Source: Planctomycetota bacterium (GTDB lineage Bacteria; Planctomycetota; PUPC01; JACPCR01). Taken from it: DNA of 19,051 nucleotides. The stretch covers positions 1 through 19,051 of the forward strand of contig JASLXP010000926.1 in the NCBI GenBank assembly GCA_030740295.1. The letters run 5' to 3'. The translations under genes and the position numbers were made by a program. The notes under the pieces were generated by a model. It ran no database searches. It worked only from the letters and a program-made list of their open reading frames with translations, and was not told where the DNA came from. Position 1 is the first letter of the stretch, and each line of letters opens with the position of its first letter. Shown piece after piece: positions 8,202-15,998 of the stretch.

Positions 8202-8734
8202 TGAAATTTTGCCTGCAGTTCCTTGAACGGGTTGTATCCGGCCGAGACGCTCCGTTCACCACATGCGCATTTTTCCTGGTTCCTGTTTACACCGCACTCT
8301 GCACACAAGCCCTTGCAGGTAGTCTCACACAGCGGCTTCATAGGGATTATCATTCGGATGGCGTTCAGGATGTCGCTGGAGAGATTGATAACCTTTCCCC
8401 TGTAAGGCGTCACTTTGCCGTCATCATCGAGGAGCCGGCTGCGCTGGGTCAGCTTTCGGATGCTCGCAGGCTGTTTGAAGGGGACGAACAGCCCCTGGAA
8501 CTGAGTGTCCACGTCGACACCAAAATCCTCCAGGCATCGACAGCACTGTTGTTGAAGGTTGGTTCGAATGATGCTGTGAACATAGACCTCCTCACCCATT
8601 CGTGTAACCTCGGCACTGACATTTATTCGTTTCTCAAACTGCAGGCCGCTGTCTTCGATGCCAAGTTGCCGGGCCGTGTAATCTTCCTCAATGGTACGCG
8701 AGCCCTGGCTGATTCCTTCCACGTTGATCTTCAT
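8195..8734 (-). CDS. YceD/DUF177 family protein
   Basis: A 179-residue protein of the DUF177/YceD family, usually found next to the ribosomal protein L32 gene and, from family knowledge, linked to 23S rRNA metabolism. The family signature is present: a first cysteine cluster CCRC (C64, C65, C67), then the C-terminal pattern LCETTCKGLCAECGVNRN with C126, C130, C134, C137 and a final CAC (C146, C148), probably metal-binding. The frame is open further upstream, but ATG 8734 is chosen because GGAGGA sits about 8 bases before it and family homology begins there (MKINVEGIS). No rpmF gene follows; the next gene downstream is the convergent lyase. A sigma70-like promoter lies about 60 bases upstream. 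Cytoplasmic. I am confident of the family. Confidence 0.9.
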   Translation of the reverse strand: MKINVEGISQGSRTIEEDYTARQLGIEDSGLQFEKRINVSAEVTRMGEEVYVHSIIRTNLQQQCCRCLEDFGVDVDTQFQGLFVPFKQPASIRKLTQRSRLLDDDGKVTPYRGKVINLSSDILNAIRMIIPMKPLCETTCKGLCAECGVNRNQEKCACGERSVSAGYNPFKELQAKFQE

Positions 8735-8795
8735 CTCATTTCCTCCATGTAAAAAGAAAGACGCCCGAAGGCATCGAAGACAAACGACACAGCCG

Positions 8796-8824
8796 ACTAT
8801 ATACCCGAATTGCGCAGGATGGAA
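8796..8824 (-). promoter_or_regulatory. Candidate sigma70 promoter for the YceD gene
   Basis: Read on the minus strand: TTCCAT (8824-8819), 17 bases, TATAGT (8801-8796). The -10 matches 5 of 6 consensus bases, the -35 matches 3 of 6. It is about 60 bases upstream of the YceD ATG at 8734. The rest of the 219-base gap 8735-8953, shared with the divergent Uma2 gene, holds nothing else I can name. Confidence 0.35.
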
Positions 8825-8953
8825 GTACAGGAACGATTTCGGTGGTTTGAAAACATCTTGGGGCTGTCGAGTGCCCATCGTGAAGTGGAATTCGTAAAAT
8901 GAAGGCACAACACCTGCTGATAGAATTTCCCTGTTTTACGCGAGTGAATCCAC

Positions 8954-9523
8954 ATGTCTTTTGCCACTGCTGTAAACAAACTGACTGTGCCGGAGTTTCT
9001 GGCTTTGCCCGAGAGCGAAGATCGGATGGAACTTGTCGATGGAGAGATCATCATCGGGCCCAGACCAGGGAAAGAACATCAAAGAATGCTGCTACATCTC
9101 GGCCACATCTTCCTGGTTAGAACTGGGAATCAAGGAGAGTGGATTGCAGACAAGGAGATGATCGTACAGACACCGGAAGGCGCAGAAGGTGTGCGATGCC
9201 CGGACATCGCCTACGTCCAGGAATCTCGACAGCATATCGCCGAAGATGATGCAGTCACCGCGGGTGCAGACATCGCGATCGAGATCATCTCTCCGGGAAC
9301 GAGCGAAGTGGACCGCATCACCAAGCGCAATGAATATCGCAGTTCCGGAGTCAGCGAATACTGGGTCGTCGATATGGATGAACGCGCCATCATCATCCAC
9401 TACTTCGCCTGGGACAGGTACGAATAACTGGAAGGCGACGCGGCATTCGAGAGCCTGGTATTGAAAGACCTCGGCCTGCCCTGCGAGTTCACAGCGGCGG
9501 GAGTATTTGGAATTCTGGACTGA
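8954..9523 (+). pseudogene. Uma2 family endonuclease gene interrupted by an in-frame TAA
   Basis: Uma2 (DUF820) proteins are PD-(D/E)xK-fold putative endonucleases of about 190 residues. The first open section, 8954-9427, encodes 157 residues: the LVDGEI element at 27-32, D84 in RCPDIAYV, E110 in DIAIEIISPGTS, K124 in DRITKRNEY and the SEYWVVD strand, so the predicted active site is complete. At 9425-9427 a TAA stops the frame after WDRYE. Without any frameshift the same frame then encodes 31 residues (LEGDAAFESLVLKDLGLPCE and onward to GILD), ending at TGA 9521-9523. The tail resembles the normal C-terminus of this family. The whole is exactly 190 codons including both stops. A single C-to-T change (CAA to TAA) would explain it; a sequencing error or stop readthrough are alternatives. 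No Shine-Dalgarno sequence is clear before ATG 8954. Confidence 0.82.
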
Positions 9524-9539
9524 GAAAGCCCGCGAGCCG

Positions 9540-9566
9540 TCCCTGGCGAGGCGCAAGCGACAGGGA
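9540..9566. terminator. Hairpin between convergent Uma2 and fusion genes
   Basis: TCCCTG (9540-9545) pairs with CAGGGA (9561-9566). The pairing extends inward through one mismatch to CG/CG, leaving a loop of about 9 bases. It lies between the Uma2 stop (9523) and the stop of the minus-strand fusion gene (9586-9588), a natural place for a bidirectional terminator. No U-tract is present. The CCCTGG...CAGGG frame also resembles the hairpin at 8140-8165. Confidence 0.4.
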
Positions 9567-9585
9567 ACTCTGTCTCCACAATCTC

Positions 9586-11586
9586 TCAGTCCTCAAGATT
9601 GAGATACTTCAGATCCTCAGGCGAAAGCTCTATAGAAAGCCCCTTCAGCGAAGAGGTAGTCTCGCTCATGATCCTCGGGCCGAACAGCGGGAAACATGGG
9701 AAGGGCTGATTGATAACGTAGGCGAGGGCAATGCTGATCGGATCGACGCCCAGCTTTTCAGACATGGCGATGGCGCGCTTCTGGCGCTCGAAATTGTCCT
9801 CCGCATACCAGCACCGAACGAGTTCCTGGTCTTCGGTCTTATCCGGTCCGGCACGGCCGGGGACGAAGAATCCGCGAGCCTGGCTTGACCACGGGAAGAG
9901 CGGCATCTGCGCTTCGTTCAGATACGCGCGATATTCGGGGTCAGATGCGGCAAGGCAGCCGCCCCATGGAGGATCGACCATGCGGGCCAGGCTGAAGTTG
10001 TTACTAATCGCTCCAAAGCCCTGTCTGCCGTTTGCTGCAGCGTATTCGTTGGCCTCTTTCACGCGTTCCATCGTCCAGTTCGAGCCGCCGAAGACGTTGA
10101 TGCTTCCCTTGTCTTTCAATTCGTTCAATGCATCGACGAATTCCCCGACGGGCACATCCAGATTGTCACGGTGCATAAAGTAAAGATCGACATAGTCTGA
10201 TTGGAGGCGCTCGAGGCTTTCCAGGTGTTGTTCGACAAGCTTGTCCGGGAAGCAATGGGGCGCATGCGCGCCCTTGGAAATCAAAACGATGTCGTCACGG
10301 TTGTTCCGATTCTTCATCCATTGGCCGAGCATTCTTTCCGGCCGCCCGCCCCCATAGATGTAAGCGGTGTCAAAGCATGTCCCTCCGAGCTCGAAGAAGT
10401 CATCCCACATGGCCGTACCGTGCAGCAGGCTGCCCTGGTTATCGCAGCCCATGACGACCTTGGAGATATCTTTATCGATCCCCTCTACGCGTCCGTACTT
10501 CATTCTGTGATCTTCACGCCGCTTCAGTGGCCGGCCATAAATCGGAATTGTCAGGTTTTCGTCTTTTTCAGCGTCGTAGACGAGCCCGACGGATTCGCGC
10601 CATTTATCGAGAGTGGTCATGTTGCCGAGGGTGTCCGCCCAGGTCATGGCGGGGAACTGCCCCTGTCGGTTGCCGAGGTTCTGTGCCACATGATCCGCTT
10701 CGATGCCGTACAGCCATTCATCCGTTTCAACAACGACCTCTTCTGTTTCTCCACCTTTATTAATAATGAGCTTGCTGGAACCGCCTTCTCGGCCGCTGCA
10801 GAACCAGGGCGATTCGATGACAAGGTTGCCCTCTGATCCAAAGATGGTGACCTTGTTGTCCTGATTGAGCTGCACGCTCGTTGAGATCTGAGCAACGATG
10901 TCATTCGGGAAAGTCAGGATTCCAACGGCCCAGTCATCCACATTACTTTCGCCGATCCTTCCGGCGCCCTGGACATCTATCGGCTCGGCGCTTTCACCAC
11001 CCAGGGCGACGCCTGCAATGAGTCTGGACATTGAGGTGGCGTAGCATCCGACATCGAGAATCCCCCCGCCGCCCAGCGCGTTCTTGAAGAGGCGACCTTC
11101 CGGATTAAATCCGGCATGGAAACCAAAACTGGCACGGATAACTCGTACCTCGCCGATCACTTTGTCCTGCAGCAGCTCGACGAGTTTCTTCGTCTGCGGA
11201 TGGCAGCGATACATGAACGCCTCCATCAGATAAACATCATTGCGCCGGGCATGCTCGATCACCGCCATGGTATCGTGCCGATTGAGCGTAATCGGCTTCT
11301 CGCAAAGGATATGCTTGCCGGCCTCGGCACATTTGATGACCCACTCTGCATGCATCGGATGCGGCGTGGCAATGTAAACGGCCTGGACTTCGTCATCCGC
11401 CAGAATCGCTTCATAGCTGCCATGACGAGTAGGAATGTTGTGTTCGTCAGCAAACTTGTCCGCCTTCTCCTGGCTGCGGCTCGCCACCGCGCGCATCTCG
11501 CAAAGTTTCGAATGGTTGACCCCGCGTGCAAAGGCACCGGCGATGCCGCCAGCACCAATAATTCCCCATTGAAGTTTGTCACTCAT
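9586..11586 (-). CDS. Gfo/Idh/MocA dehydrogenase fused to aldo-keto reductase
   Basis: A single 666-residue protein with two oxidoreductase modules. Residues 1-355 are a Gfo/Idh/MocA NAD(P)-dependent dehydrogenase: a Rossmann glycine motif GIIGAGGIAGAF (8-19), the conserved EKP (96-98) and the GGGGILDVGCYA segment (172-183). After a short basic linker (GRPLKRREDHRMKYGR), residues about 368-666 are an aldo-keto reductase with the full catalytic tetrad D406, Y411, K438 and H472 (FDTAYIYGGG, ISKGAH, YFMHRDN). Both halves look intact. ATG 11586 is chosen because GAGGA lies 6 bases before it; the open frame upstream lacks homology. No signal peptide, so cytoplasmic. Inferred job: two redox steps on a sugar or polyol, perhaps an epimerisation by oxidation then reduction. 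The gene stands alone between convergent Uma2 and divergent PEGA genes. Domains are near certain; substrate unknown. Confidence 0.92.
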   Translation of the reverse strand: MSDKLQWGIIGAGGIAGAFARGVNHSKLCEMRAVASRSQEKADKFADEHNIPTRHGSYEAILADDEVQAVYIATPHPMHAEWVIKCAEAGKHILCEKPITLNRHDTMAVIEHARRNDVYLMEAFMYRCHPQTKKLVELLQDKVIGEVRVIRASFGFHAGFNPEGRLFKNALGGGGILDVGCYATSMSRLIAGVALGGESAEPIDVQGAGRIGESNVDDWAVGILTFPNDIVAQISTSVQLNQDNKVTIFGSEGNLVIESPWFCSGREGGSSKLIINKGGETEEVVVETDEWLYGIEADHVAQNLGNRQGQFPAMTWADTLGNMTTLDKWRESVGLVYDAEKDENLTIPIYGRPLKRREDHRMKYGRVEGIDKDISKVVMGCDNQGSLLHGTAMWDDFFELGGTCFDTAYIYGGGRPERMLGQWMKNRNNRDDIVLISKGAHAPHCFPDKLVEQHLESLERLQSDYVDLYFMHRDNLDVPVGEFVDALNELKDKGSINVFGGSNWTMERVKEANEYAAANGRQGFGAISNNFSLARMVDPPWGGCLAASDPEYRAYLNEAQMPLFPWSSQARGFFVPGRAGPDKTEDQELVRCWYAEDNFERQKRAIAMSEKLGVDPISIALAYVINQPFPCFPLFGPRIMSETTSSLKGLSIELSPEDLKYLNLED

Positions 11587-11929
11587 GATGATTCCTCGGT
11601 TGCAGATTTCCTGGTTTCTGATGAGGCGAGGATAGTAGTGGACCGCGCGAGAATCGAAAGTCAGAAGAGACGCAATGACGTAATACGTAACGTAAATGTG
11701 AAAGGTGGCGTTCGATGCTTTCCAGACGGCCGCTTCAGCCATTCACCATTCACATCCCATTTCTCTTCCGCAGGGATGTTCCTGTATAACCGTCACTCAC
11801 AGTCAGATACTACGTATCACGTATTATTCTTCATTTTGATTCTCAATACCGGCCATCTATCATCGCCAGGGCCGTCTCGATCAGCTTGTGATCATCCGTT
11901 TTGACGGCGTTCTGCGAATCTCTACACCA
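11587..11929. repeat. 343-base divergent intergenic region with 7-base tandem repeats and inverted arms
   Basis: No gene is supported here. GACGTAA, TACGTAA and CGTAAAT follow one another at 11677-11697; CATTCAC occurs twice in tandem at 11740-11753; TACGTAT and CACGTAT lie in tandem at 11811-11824. The segment ACGTAATACGTA (11678-11689) is the inverted copy of TACGTATCACGT (11811-11822) with one mismatch. ATGTGAA (11696-11702) is the inverted copy of TTCACAT (11749-11755). The region lies between divergent genes, so these could be operators, or the remains of a small palindromic repeat element. Confidence 0.5.
11836..11863 (+). promoter_or_regulatory. Candidate sigma70 promoter for the PEGA lipoprotein gene
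   Basis: TTGATT (11836-11841), 16 bases, TATCAT (11858-11863): 4 of 6 and 5 of 6 consensus bases. It lies about 67 bases upstream of ATG 11930 and 12 bases downstream of the TACGTAT/CACGTAT tandem, a position where a bound protein could influence it. Confidence 0.4.
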
Positions 11930-12421
11930 ATGTGGAAAACAATCCTCCCAGTCTGTCTTCTTTCGGTCATATTTACGGGCTGCGTCTCTCGGTCTTATAC
12001 CATTCGGAGTCAGCCGGAAGATGCGGATGTCTACGTTGGTGGTGAGCATGTGGGGAAGACGCCGGTCAAAAAGGATTTCACTTTTTATGGGACTCGGGAG
12101 GTAATCATTCGAAAAAAGGGGTTTACTGAACAGCGGTCTGATATGAAACTGAAGATGCCTTTCTATCAGCGTTTTCCGCTCGACATGGTCGCTGAAGGTC
12201 TCCTGCCTTTTGAGTTCGAGAATCGACAGACGTTTGAGTATTCGCTTGAGCCGGCCAAATCTGCGGAATCCCCGGATTTCCTAGCACGTGCCAACGCCGC
12301 TCGGGTTCAGCTCAAGGATGTTCCTGTGCAGACAGTCATTCCCGGCAAAGAAAGGAAACGCCGAGGTCATGGGTCGTTTCCATACAAGGCCCGATCCCGC
12401 ACCTGGTGGCGCGTTCCTTGA
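11930..12421 (+). CDS. PEGA domain lipoprotein
   Basis: A 163-residue probable lipoprotein. ATG 11930 gives a compact signal peptide (MWKTILPVCLLSVIFTGC) ending in a lipobox-like FTGC, so Cys18 should be lipidated; the open frame from 11888 would bury this signal. Residues about 24-70 are a PEGA domain: SQPEDADVYVGGEHVGKTPV, then FYGTREVIIRKKGF, matching the family pattern of a surface-layer-like beta domain. Residues 80-115 (PFYQRFPLDMVAEGLLPFEF) form a conserved-looking tail that I recall from similar small PVC lipoproteins. The C-terminus is basic (KERKRRG). It probably sits in the envelope facing the periplasm. The kinase gene follows 76 bases later on the same strand, so the two may be co-expressed; many PEGA proteins occur with Ser/Thr kinases. 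Exact role unknown. Confidence 0.83.
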   Translation: MWKTILPVCLLSVIFTGCVSRSYTIRSQPEDADVYVGGEHVGKTPVKKDFTFYGTREVIIRKKGFTEQRSDMKLKMPFYQRFPLDMVAEGLLPFEFENRQTFEYSLEPAKSAESPDFLARANAARVQLKDVPVQTVIPGKERKRRGHGSFPYKARSRTWWRVP

Positions 12422-12497
12422 CCTTGCCCCATGATTCTGGGCATCCAATCTGCTGACAGCCTGTCCGAGGTCATCTGTCCGCCCGATCCCTCCGCTT

Positions 12498-14753
12498 ATG
12501 ACAACGCTCGTCCTTTTCTGCCCCAAGTGCAAGGAATCCAGGAAATTTGAAACGGTCGGCTCGACCTCGGACATCAAATGCAACAACTTCGGTGGCCCTC
12601 TCTTTTTCGAAGAGGCCATCGCCTCTCCGGACGCATCGGCCCGAATGCGGGCACAGGGACTGGAGGAAGGCAGCACCTTCGGCGAATTTGAAATCCTGAG
12701 TGAGCTAGGCACGGGCGGCATGGGGAAGGTCTACAAGGCAAAGCATACAAAACTCAATCGCACGGTCGCGTTGAAGGTGATGAAGCCTGAGTTCGCGGAA
12801 CAGGACCCCGACCACGCGGTCCGCCTGCAGCGAGAAGCCCAGGCCGCGGCACAGCTCATCCATCCGAACGTGGTGACTCTGTTTTCAGTTGGAGAACACG
12901 AGGGCCTCGCCTATATCGAAATGGAATACATACCCGGCCCCAGCGCGGGCAGCATGGTGGAAGACCGCGGCCCGCTTGATCTCGAACTTGCCGTCCAGGT
13001 CTTGCGGGATTCGGCCGCCGGGCTCGGCGCCGCGCATAAGCTCAGAATCGTTCACCGGGATATCAAGCCCGATAACATTCTTGTCCACCCGGACGGCATG
13101 GCGAAGGTGGGGGATTTTGGCCTGGCAAAATCATTCGATGAGGACAAGGACAACCCCGCAGAATCGGCTGAGCTCAAGGCAAACATCACCATGCCCGGCA
13201 TCGCTATAGGCACGCCTCATTTCATGTCGCCTGAACAATGCGAAGCCCAGAAGCTCGACGGTCGGAGCGATCTCTATTCGCTCGGATGCACGTTCTACTT
13301 TCTGTTGACGGGGGCCCAGCCCTATCGGGGCGAATCCACCATGGGTGTCATGCGTATGCACCTGTTCGATCCGCCGCCCGATATCACCATCGATGACCCG
13401 GACATGCCGGACGAAGTAGCTCAGATCATTTTCCGACTGATGGAAAAAGACATTGATAAACGCTACCAGACCGCGCAGGAACTGATCGAAGACATCGACA
13501 TGCTCGAGCTGCCGGAAGGTGAATCAACGGGCTCGCAGCTTACTGTAGAATTCCGCAAGAAGCCTTCGGACACCAAGGCTAAAGCAAAAACCAAGAAGGC
13601 AACTCAGGCGACGAAACAGGCCGCGTCCCACAGCGACAACAGTATGGCCCCCATCCTCGGGGGAGTCTTGTTCTCGGTCATTGTTATCATCGTCGGGGCC
13701 CTCTTCCTGTCAGGCAAATTTAAAAACGGCGGAGGTGGAAACGGAGCGGCGACCACCATCGAATCTGCAACAACAATCACGAAGGCCAGTACCACGATAG
13801 AGGCAGAGCCCCAAGCGACGGTCGCGGACATCAGAGATTTCAGCAGCGCCAAATTTCCAGCGGTTCTCTATGACGTCACGCTGGATGAAAGAAACATGGT
13901 TCTTGCCGCGGCTGGTGAAAACTCGACGGTATATGTCTGGAAGCTGTTGAAAGACGAGAAAGCGAAGCTCAAACATTCAGGCAAAGTGACTGGAGTGCGC
14001 TTTTCCACCCAGGGAGATTACCTCGCAGCCGTTGCCGGAAAGACCCTGAAGGTCTGGACCAAAGCCACGCTTGAGCCCTATCGAGAGCACCAGAGTACAG
14101 TAGAGCTCAACTGCTGCGATTTCAGTCCTGATGGCAAGGTGTTCGCAACAGGCTCGAACGCGGGAATCCAATTGTGGGAGATTGAAACAGGAACGGTGAC
14201 CAGGACCCTCGTTGAAGATGAGGAAATCAGTTGCCTCGCATTTGCTCAGGAGGAGGGCCAAGCCCTGGTTGCCGGCACCCGCCACGGCCAGGTCTATTAC
14301 TGGAAGGACCTTTACAACAGCAACGAAGTCATCGAGTTCAGAGAAAAACCGAAACCAGTTCAGACGGTGTCAATCAGCCGCGACTTCCGCTGGATTGCGT
14401 TGGCCTACGATGTCACTGCGCACTTGAGAGACATTGTTGTGAATGAGACCTACCATCAACCGGTACCCGGGCCGACTTCCCGCATGGCGATTATGCCCAA
14501 CAACAGATATCTCTGTTTTGGACTCTCCACCGGGTTGACCTGGTATGTTCCGCCCAATGCGCTGATTCAGGAAAGGGAAGAAGATCGGCCTGCCGGCTGG
14601 GTCAAGCGCTTTCACGGGCAGAAGGGGCAAAAGGGTTCTGACTGGTTTCATCAGCTCCGGTTCTCGCCAAGCGGCGAGTGGCTTCTTTCCTGCAGCTACA
14701 ATGGCGAAGTCGCTCTGCAGCGGACCAAATCCATCAAGAAGCCGACTGACTGA
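12498..14753 (+). CDS. Membrane Ser/Thr protein kinase with C-terminal WD40-like propeller
   Basis: A 751-residue protein in four parts. Residues 8-31 resemble a zinc ribbon (CPKC at 8-11, KC at 27-28), but the fourth expected cysteine is phenylalanine (F31, KCNNFGGPL). About 63-335 is a complete Hanks-type kinase: GTGGMG loop (71-76), ATP-binding lysine K93 (ALKV), HRDIKPDN with catalytic D188, DFG at 206-208 and GTPHFMSPEQ (238-247). A Lys/Ala/Thr-rich stretch (about 354-378) precedes one membrane helix (about 384-404). The rest (about 455-745) is a WD40-like beta-propeller with blades ending in VYVW, LKVW and IQLW, outside the membrane if the kinase is cytoplasmic. Such kinases phosphorylate proteins in response to signals sensed by the outer domain; the ligand is not known. 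The stop is one base before the start of the alcohol dehydrogenase gene, suggesting one transcript and translational coupling. Confidence 0.92.
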   Translation: MTTLVLFCPKCKESRKFETVGSTSDIKCNNFGGPLFFEEAIASPDASARMRAQGLEEGSTFGEFEILSELGTGGMGKVYKAKHTKLNRTVALKVMKPEFAEQDPDHAVRLQREAQAAAQLIHPNVVTLFSVGEHEGLAYIEMEYIPGPSAGSMVEDRGPLDLELAVQVLRDSAAGLGAAHKLRIVHRDIKPDNILVHPDGMAKVGDFGLAKSFDEDKDNPAESAELKANITMPGIAIGTPHFMSPEQCEAQKLDGRSDLYSLGCTFYFLLTGAQPYRGESTMGVMRMHLFDPPPDITIDDPDMPDEVAQIIFRLMEKDIDKRYQTAQELIEDIDMLELPEGESTGSQLTVEFRKKPSDTKAKAKTKKATQATKQAASHSDNSMAPILGGVLFSVIVIIVGALFLSGKFKNGGGGNGAATTIESATTITKASTTIEAEPQATVADIRDFSSAKFPAVLYDVTLDERNMVLAAAGENSTVYVWKLLKDEKAKLKHSGKVTGVRFSTQGDYLAAVAGKTLKVWTKATLEPYREHQSTVELNCCDFSPDGKVFATGSNAGIQLWEIETGTVTRTLVEDEEISCLAFAQEEGQALVAGTRHGQVYYWKDLYNSNEVIEFREKPKPVQTVSISRDFRWIALAYDVTAHLRDIVVNETYHQPVPGPTSRMAIMPNNRYLCFGLSTGLTWYVPPNALIQEREEDRPAGWVKRFHGQKGQKGSDWFHQLRFSPSGEWLLSCSYNGEVALQRTKSIKKPTD

Positions 14754-14754
14754 C

Positions 14755-15768
14755 ATGAAGGCTCTCGTCTACACCGCCCCCAATACTCTCGAAATGAGGG
14801 AAGTGGATCAGCCTCAACCGGCGACCGGCGAAGCTCTCCTGCGCGTCCAGGCCACCGGAATTTGTGGTTCGGACATGGGCGGATTTCTCGGTCACAGCCC
14901 GCGACGGATACCTCCCCTCGTCCTCGGCCACGAGCTTGTTGGCATCATCGAATCTTGTGACGTGCCGTCTCACCATCCCGGCATGCGCGTCTGTGTAAAC
15001 CCGGTATTCAGTTGTCTGCGCTGCGACAACTGCCTCGCCGGCCGTCAGAACATCTGCAGCAGTTGGAAGCTCCTGGGCATGGATGACGTCCAGGGCACGT
15101 TCGCCGAGTACGTCCTTGCCCCGGTAAGCGCGCTGCATGAAGTGCCGGATGCGCTGCCGGCTGAAGTGGCCTGCCTGCCCGAGCCCGTCGCGTGCGGTGT
15201 TCATCTACTTTCGCTGGCGTCCAAACAGGAGTTCGGATCAGTCGCTATCTTCGGCGCGGGCACTCAGGGTACGTTGATTCAGATCCTCGCGAGACGGCTC
15301 GGTTACCAGAAGATCTTTGTCTCGGACGTTAACCCTGAACGGCTCGCCGTTTCTGAGAAACTCGGCGCCGATGTCGTCATTCATGCCGGCGAGAAAGACG
15401 CAGTGGAGACCATTCACTCTGAAACCGGCGGTCGCGGCGCTGACCTGACCATCGATGCCGTCGGCCGCTCAGTCACCCGCCAGAGCGCCCTCGCCGCGTG
15501 TAAAGACGGCGGAGAAGCGTTGCTGCTGGGCATGGCAGATGCGACCACCGAGATCGATTTCATGAGCTTCCTGCGCAGGGAAGTCTGCCTGAAGACCTCG
15601 TTCGCTTACACCGCAGCGGATTTCAGAAAAGCGGTGGAACTGGTTGTTGAAGGCGCCATTGACATCGATCCCTGGATCGAGATTCGACCCCTGGAGGAAG
15701 GCCAGGCCGCATTCGAAAAGATGATCGAAAGCCCCGGCGATACGATAAAGCTGGTGCTGAAGCCTTAA
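14755..15768 (+). CDS. Zinc-dependent alcohol/polyol dehydrogenase (MDR family)
   Basis: A 337-residue medium-chain dehydrogenase/reductase that oxidises an alcohol or polyol to the carbonyl with NAD(P). Catalytic zinc ligands: C37 (GICGSD), H59-E60 (GHE), probably E143. Structural zinc cysteines: C87, C90, C93, C101. The nucleotide-binding motif is GAGTQG (167-172), followed by an acidic end to the second strand (VSDVNPER), favouring NAD. Length is typical of the sorbitol, threonine and galactitol-phosphate dehydrogenase group; the substrate cannot be chosen. ATG 14755 follows the kinase TGA (14751-14753) by one base and begins the family homology (MKALVYTAP); an upstream ATG at 14701 would overlap the kinase and lacks homology. 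Cytoplasmic. A 230-base gap with a new promoter follows, so it is probably the last gene of the PEGA-kinase unit. Confidence 0.92.
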   Translation: MKALVYTAPNTLEMREVDQPQPATGEALLRVQATGICGSDMGGFLGHSPRRIPPLVLGHELVGIIESCDVPSHHPGMRVCVNPVFSCLRCDNCLAGRQNICSSWKLLGMDDVQGTFAEYVLAPVSALHEVPDALPAEVACLPEPVACGVHLLSLASKQEFGSVAIFGAGTQGTLIQILARRLGYQKIFVSDVNPERLAVSEKLGADVVIHAGEKDAVETIHSETGGRGADLTIDAVGRSVTRQSALAACKDGGEALLLGMADATTEIDFMSFLRREVCLKTSFAYTAADFRKAVELVVEGAIDIDPWIEIRPLEEGQAAFEKMIESPGDTIKLVLKP

Positions 15769-15852
15769 AGGGCGGTGGCTCTTCCAGTAGATCTCGGTTG
15801 TGTGTTGGTCGCGGTCTTTGTCTTCCTCTCCCTCTTCGCCTTCCCCCTTCAA

Positions 15853-15867
15853 AGCGCCGAAGGCGCT
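15853..15867. terminator. Short GC-rich hairpin after the dehydrogenase gene
   Basis: AGCGCC (15853-15858), loop GAA, GGCGCT (15862-15867): a perfect 6-base stem 85 bases after the dehydrogenase stop. No U-tract follows on the plus strand. It may be a terminator or one copy of a short dispersed palindrome. The rest of the gap 15769-15998 is pyrimidine-rich, with no supportable gene apart from the promoter further on. Confidence 0.3.
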
Positions 15868-15922
15868 CCTGCCTCTGAACATCTCGGGCTGCACTCCTGT
15901 CCAAGCCAACTGCTCCCCACGT

Positions 15923-15951
15923 TTGACTTGCCGCGAACGCGTGCCTACGAT
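15923..15951 (+). promoter_or_regulatory. Candidate sigma70 promoter for the FAH-family and metG genes
   Basis: TTGACT (15923-15928), exactly 17 bases, TACGAT (15946-15951): 5 of 6 and 4 of 6 consensus bases, with ideal spacing and 47 bases between the -10 and ATG 15999. This is the best promoter match in the window and suggests the FAH-family and metG pair is transcribed separately from the kinase unit. Confidence 0.5.
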
Positions 15952-15998
15952 CCCTCCCCCCCAGAAATCACCGTAAACCACTCAAAAGCCCCGATATC

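Noticed and set aside
10201..10836. Plus-strand open frame of 211 codons
   Set aside because: Antisense to the domain junction of the fusion protein; no recognisable motif or ribosome binding site.
11116..11904. Plus-strand open frame of 262 codons overlapping the 5' half of the fusion gene
   Set aside because: The opposite strand encodes an unmistakable Rossmann dehydrogenase. The plus-strand product has no domain and runs through the divergent promoter region.
15469..15981. Minus-strand open frame of 170 codons reaching into the gap after the dehydrogenase
   Set aside because: Half of it is antisense to the dehydrogenase and the rest is low-complexity charged sequence; no ribosome binding site or domain.
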